A DNA stretch of 64,000 bases from contig JANFOE010002269.1 of NCBI GenBank assembly GCA_025667525.1, positions 62,001 to 126,000 on the forward strand, given 5' to 3'. Each line of letters opens with the position of its first letter. Within the stretch, counting starts at the first letter, position 1. This document shows positions 61,999 to 64,000 of this stretch, piece after piece. The stretch is from Glebionis coronaria (taxonomy: Eukaryota > Streptophyta > Magnoliopsida > Asterales > Asteraceae). The position numbers were made by a program, and so were the translations under genes. Under the pieces are notes generated by a model. The model did no database searches, was not told where the DNA came from, and saw nothing but the letters and a program-made list of their open reading frames with translations.

Positions 61999-64000
61999 TG
62001 TGACAATCTAACATTTTCAGGTAGTGAAATATTTTCTCGTATAATAATTTGAAACTTATTTTTGTGTTGGTTGACGAACTCACAATTTACGGATTTAAAT
62101 TTGGGCTTACGTGCATAATTTGGCGTCTTTTACGACTAAACCAGAAACCTTAGGATTACGTATTTACGTTTTTGAACTCCGTTTTTTATGAGACAATTTT
62201 ATTGGATTCGTTTTGTGACGGTGATTCATAATTTATAAAAACGTTTTTCGTAAAACGACCCGAGGGCACGCAAATCGAGAAAACTAGAATCGAGAAATAC
62301 CCGTAAACTAGTGAGACGGGACAAAACACATTGTCCCACCCCACTAGCTTGGTTGGGACGGCCAACTTGACACCACAACACTTAGGTGGCATCAAGTTTA
62401 GCTAACTTACACCAAGTGTAAGCTAGCTTACACCTTAAGCTTTACCATACCACTTAACCTTCCAAAACTAGCAACTTGTTTTTCATTTCCATCTTTCTCA
62501 CATGCAAATCAACATCAAAATCCTCTCAACACCCCTCCCCTTGCCGTCCACTATTAACCAACAAACACCCCATTTAATTTCTTCTAGCCATGAACAACAT
62601 GTTTACTAGCTCTATTAAGGAGTATTCTTGAAGCCTTGCTCATTTGGTGGCCATATTAACATCTTTGGAGGTGATTTGCTTGTGTCCTAGGGCTGATTCT
62701 CCAACCTATGTTCTTGATATTTGATGGTCTTGGAGATACTTGTTGTGTTCATCAAGTTCTTGTCTTCCTGAAACAAGAAATCTACTTGGATTGGTAAAGA
62801 AGATCATCCTCTCCATTTTTCTCTTGTTATTTTGTAAAGAACAAATATATTTTCTTTAATTTTGTATATGTATATGATGTATATATGATGATAAAAATGT
62901 TGTGTGGGGATCAAGTGTTGATAAATATGCTTAAAAATGATGATAACTATAAGAAATGAAGCTAAAATCTTGATTATTTAGTTGGCTGTATAAAAACAGT
63001 AGATAACTAAACGATGAACTGATAAAATTGCATGGTTTGATCCATTTACAGTAAGTAGAAGATGTTATACACATGTGAGAGTTGGCCATGCAATGGAATC
63101 AAAATAATGAGTGAGATATGATCAAAACAAGTTAGGTGGTCTAATCTGAATAAGCAGTTTTGTAGGGACTGTTAAGGCAAGTTAAACTCAAAATGGGCAG
63201 TAGCTATAACTAAGTTAAATGTAGCACATAATATGAAGAACATGTCACCCAAAAATGAGCTTCTAATTCATTATAGAACTCTAGATATGGTAAAAATGGT
63301 GAACATGAAGTTAAAAATCAGATTTTTAGAAATAATGTTTATTAATATTATATAACCACTCACATTATAATGTATAAAATATAAAAATATAAACCCACTA
63401 ACTTACAAAACTTATTTATATAAATGTATAAAAGGTTAATTAAATGGGTAAATTATATAAATGGTGGTGAAATAATATTTATAAGTAATAAAAACTATAA
63501 AACTTGATTTTTACGACTTTTTCGGCTATTGCCGTAAAATTAACGTTTTTCGCCAAATAAAACTTAGACGACCAAACCCGTCTAATGTATAGTTTATAAA
63601 AGTCATATACTGATAATATAGGTATAAAAGGGATAAAAACAAGTTAATGAACTTATAAAAGACTTAATGGACTTAAAATAGGTAAAATCGGTAAAACTAG
63701 TGAACTAGTAAAACGTTACCAAGGCGTAAACACTAAAATGAGTAAACAAGGATGTATAAACCCACTTGATCATCATCATATGTACAAAATCATCATATGT
63801 ATATTTTTATTTTGATAAAAGTCATTGGACCGAGTCTAAGACCGATTATTATTTATATAGGTTTCCGTGACCGAAGCACGCCCGTAGCCGATAATCCGCC
63901 TTTCATTAACAACGTGAGTTCATAGCCTCGCACTCTTTTAAATGTTTTATAAAATGATTTGTAAACCCGCGAGGGAGATAACATGCTAGATTTTTATAAA
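61999..64000 (+). repeat. Element E: start of a large LTR, same family as C, opposite strand
   Basis: TGTGACAATC begins at 61999 inside D integrase. The sequence then matches the C LTR read on its minus strand, with shared blocks around TACGTATTTACGTTTTTG (62155-62172) and ACTCTCACATGTG near 63075 in reverse. The C LTR is 3.4 kb, so about 1.4 kb more should lie to the right. Whether it is a solo LTR or a 5' LTR cannot be told here. The expected target duplication is GTGAT (61994-61998). Confidence 0.85.

Overview
The window is plant nuclear DNA made almost entirely of LTR retrotransposons. No intact host gene, tRNA, rRNA or CRISPR array was seen. The families (a Ty1/copia with a very long coiled-coil gag and a third ORF, a SIRE-like copia, Tekay-type chromoviruses and an Athila/Tat-type gypsy) look like those that dominate Asteraceae genomes. 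That assignment is from memory of the families, not a search.

Layout, left to right. (A) 1-10288, a Ty3/gypsy Tekay-like chromovirus on +, cut by the window's left edge; its two LTR copies differ at only about 10 of 766 comparable bases. (B) 10289-21633, a SIRE-like Ty1/copia on +, lacking its 5' LTR and gag start. (C) 21634-28186, a decayed gypsy element on -, with a 3.4-kb LTR at its right end. (F) 28187 to about 44346, a Ty1/copia on + that starts inside gag. (G) about 44347-52560, an Athila/Tat-type gypsy on + that starts inside gag. Then come about 0.7 kb of low-identity sequence with an exon-like piece on -, and a copia-type LTR fragment (53274-54009). (D) 54010-61998, a second Tekay-like gypsy on +, cut inside integrase by (E) 61999-64000, the start of an LTR of the same family as C but on the opposite strand.

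A, B, C, F and G each lack their left part, and each begins mid-gene exactly where its neighbour's LTR ends. The simplest reading is a five-level nest: A inside B inside C inside F inside G. The missing left parts should then lie in reverse order to the left of this window.

Most reading frames are broken by single nonsense codons. Nearly all of these fit C-to-T (or G-to-A) transitions at Gln, Trp or CGA codons. Element D has ten stops in gag-pol without one frameshift.

The most unusual signal is in B. A 10-base motif, RRCGYTGACA and close variants, occurs about 47 times in nine clusters: in gag, the integrase-RT linker, the untranslated spacer, ORF3 and the LTR. Its spacing is almost always exactly 21 nt (or 15 nt), in coding and noncoding DNA alike. 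F and G carry their own, different arrays built on a TTCCGA-like core.

B and F, two distinct copia lineages, both carry a long third ORF downstream of pol with a shared, clearly homologous N-terminal domain. Each is preceded by a polypurine-tract relic and by promoter-like or intron-like sequence. This suggests the third ORF travels as a module with its own expression signals.
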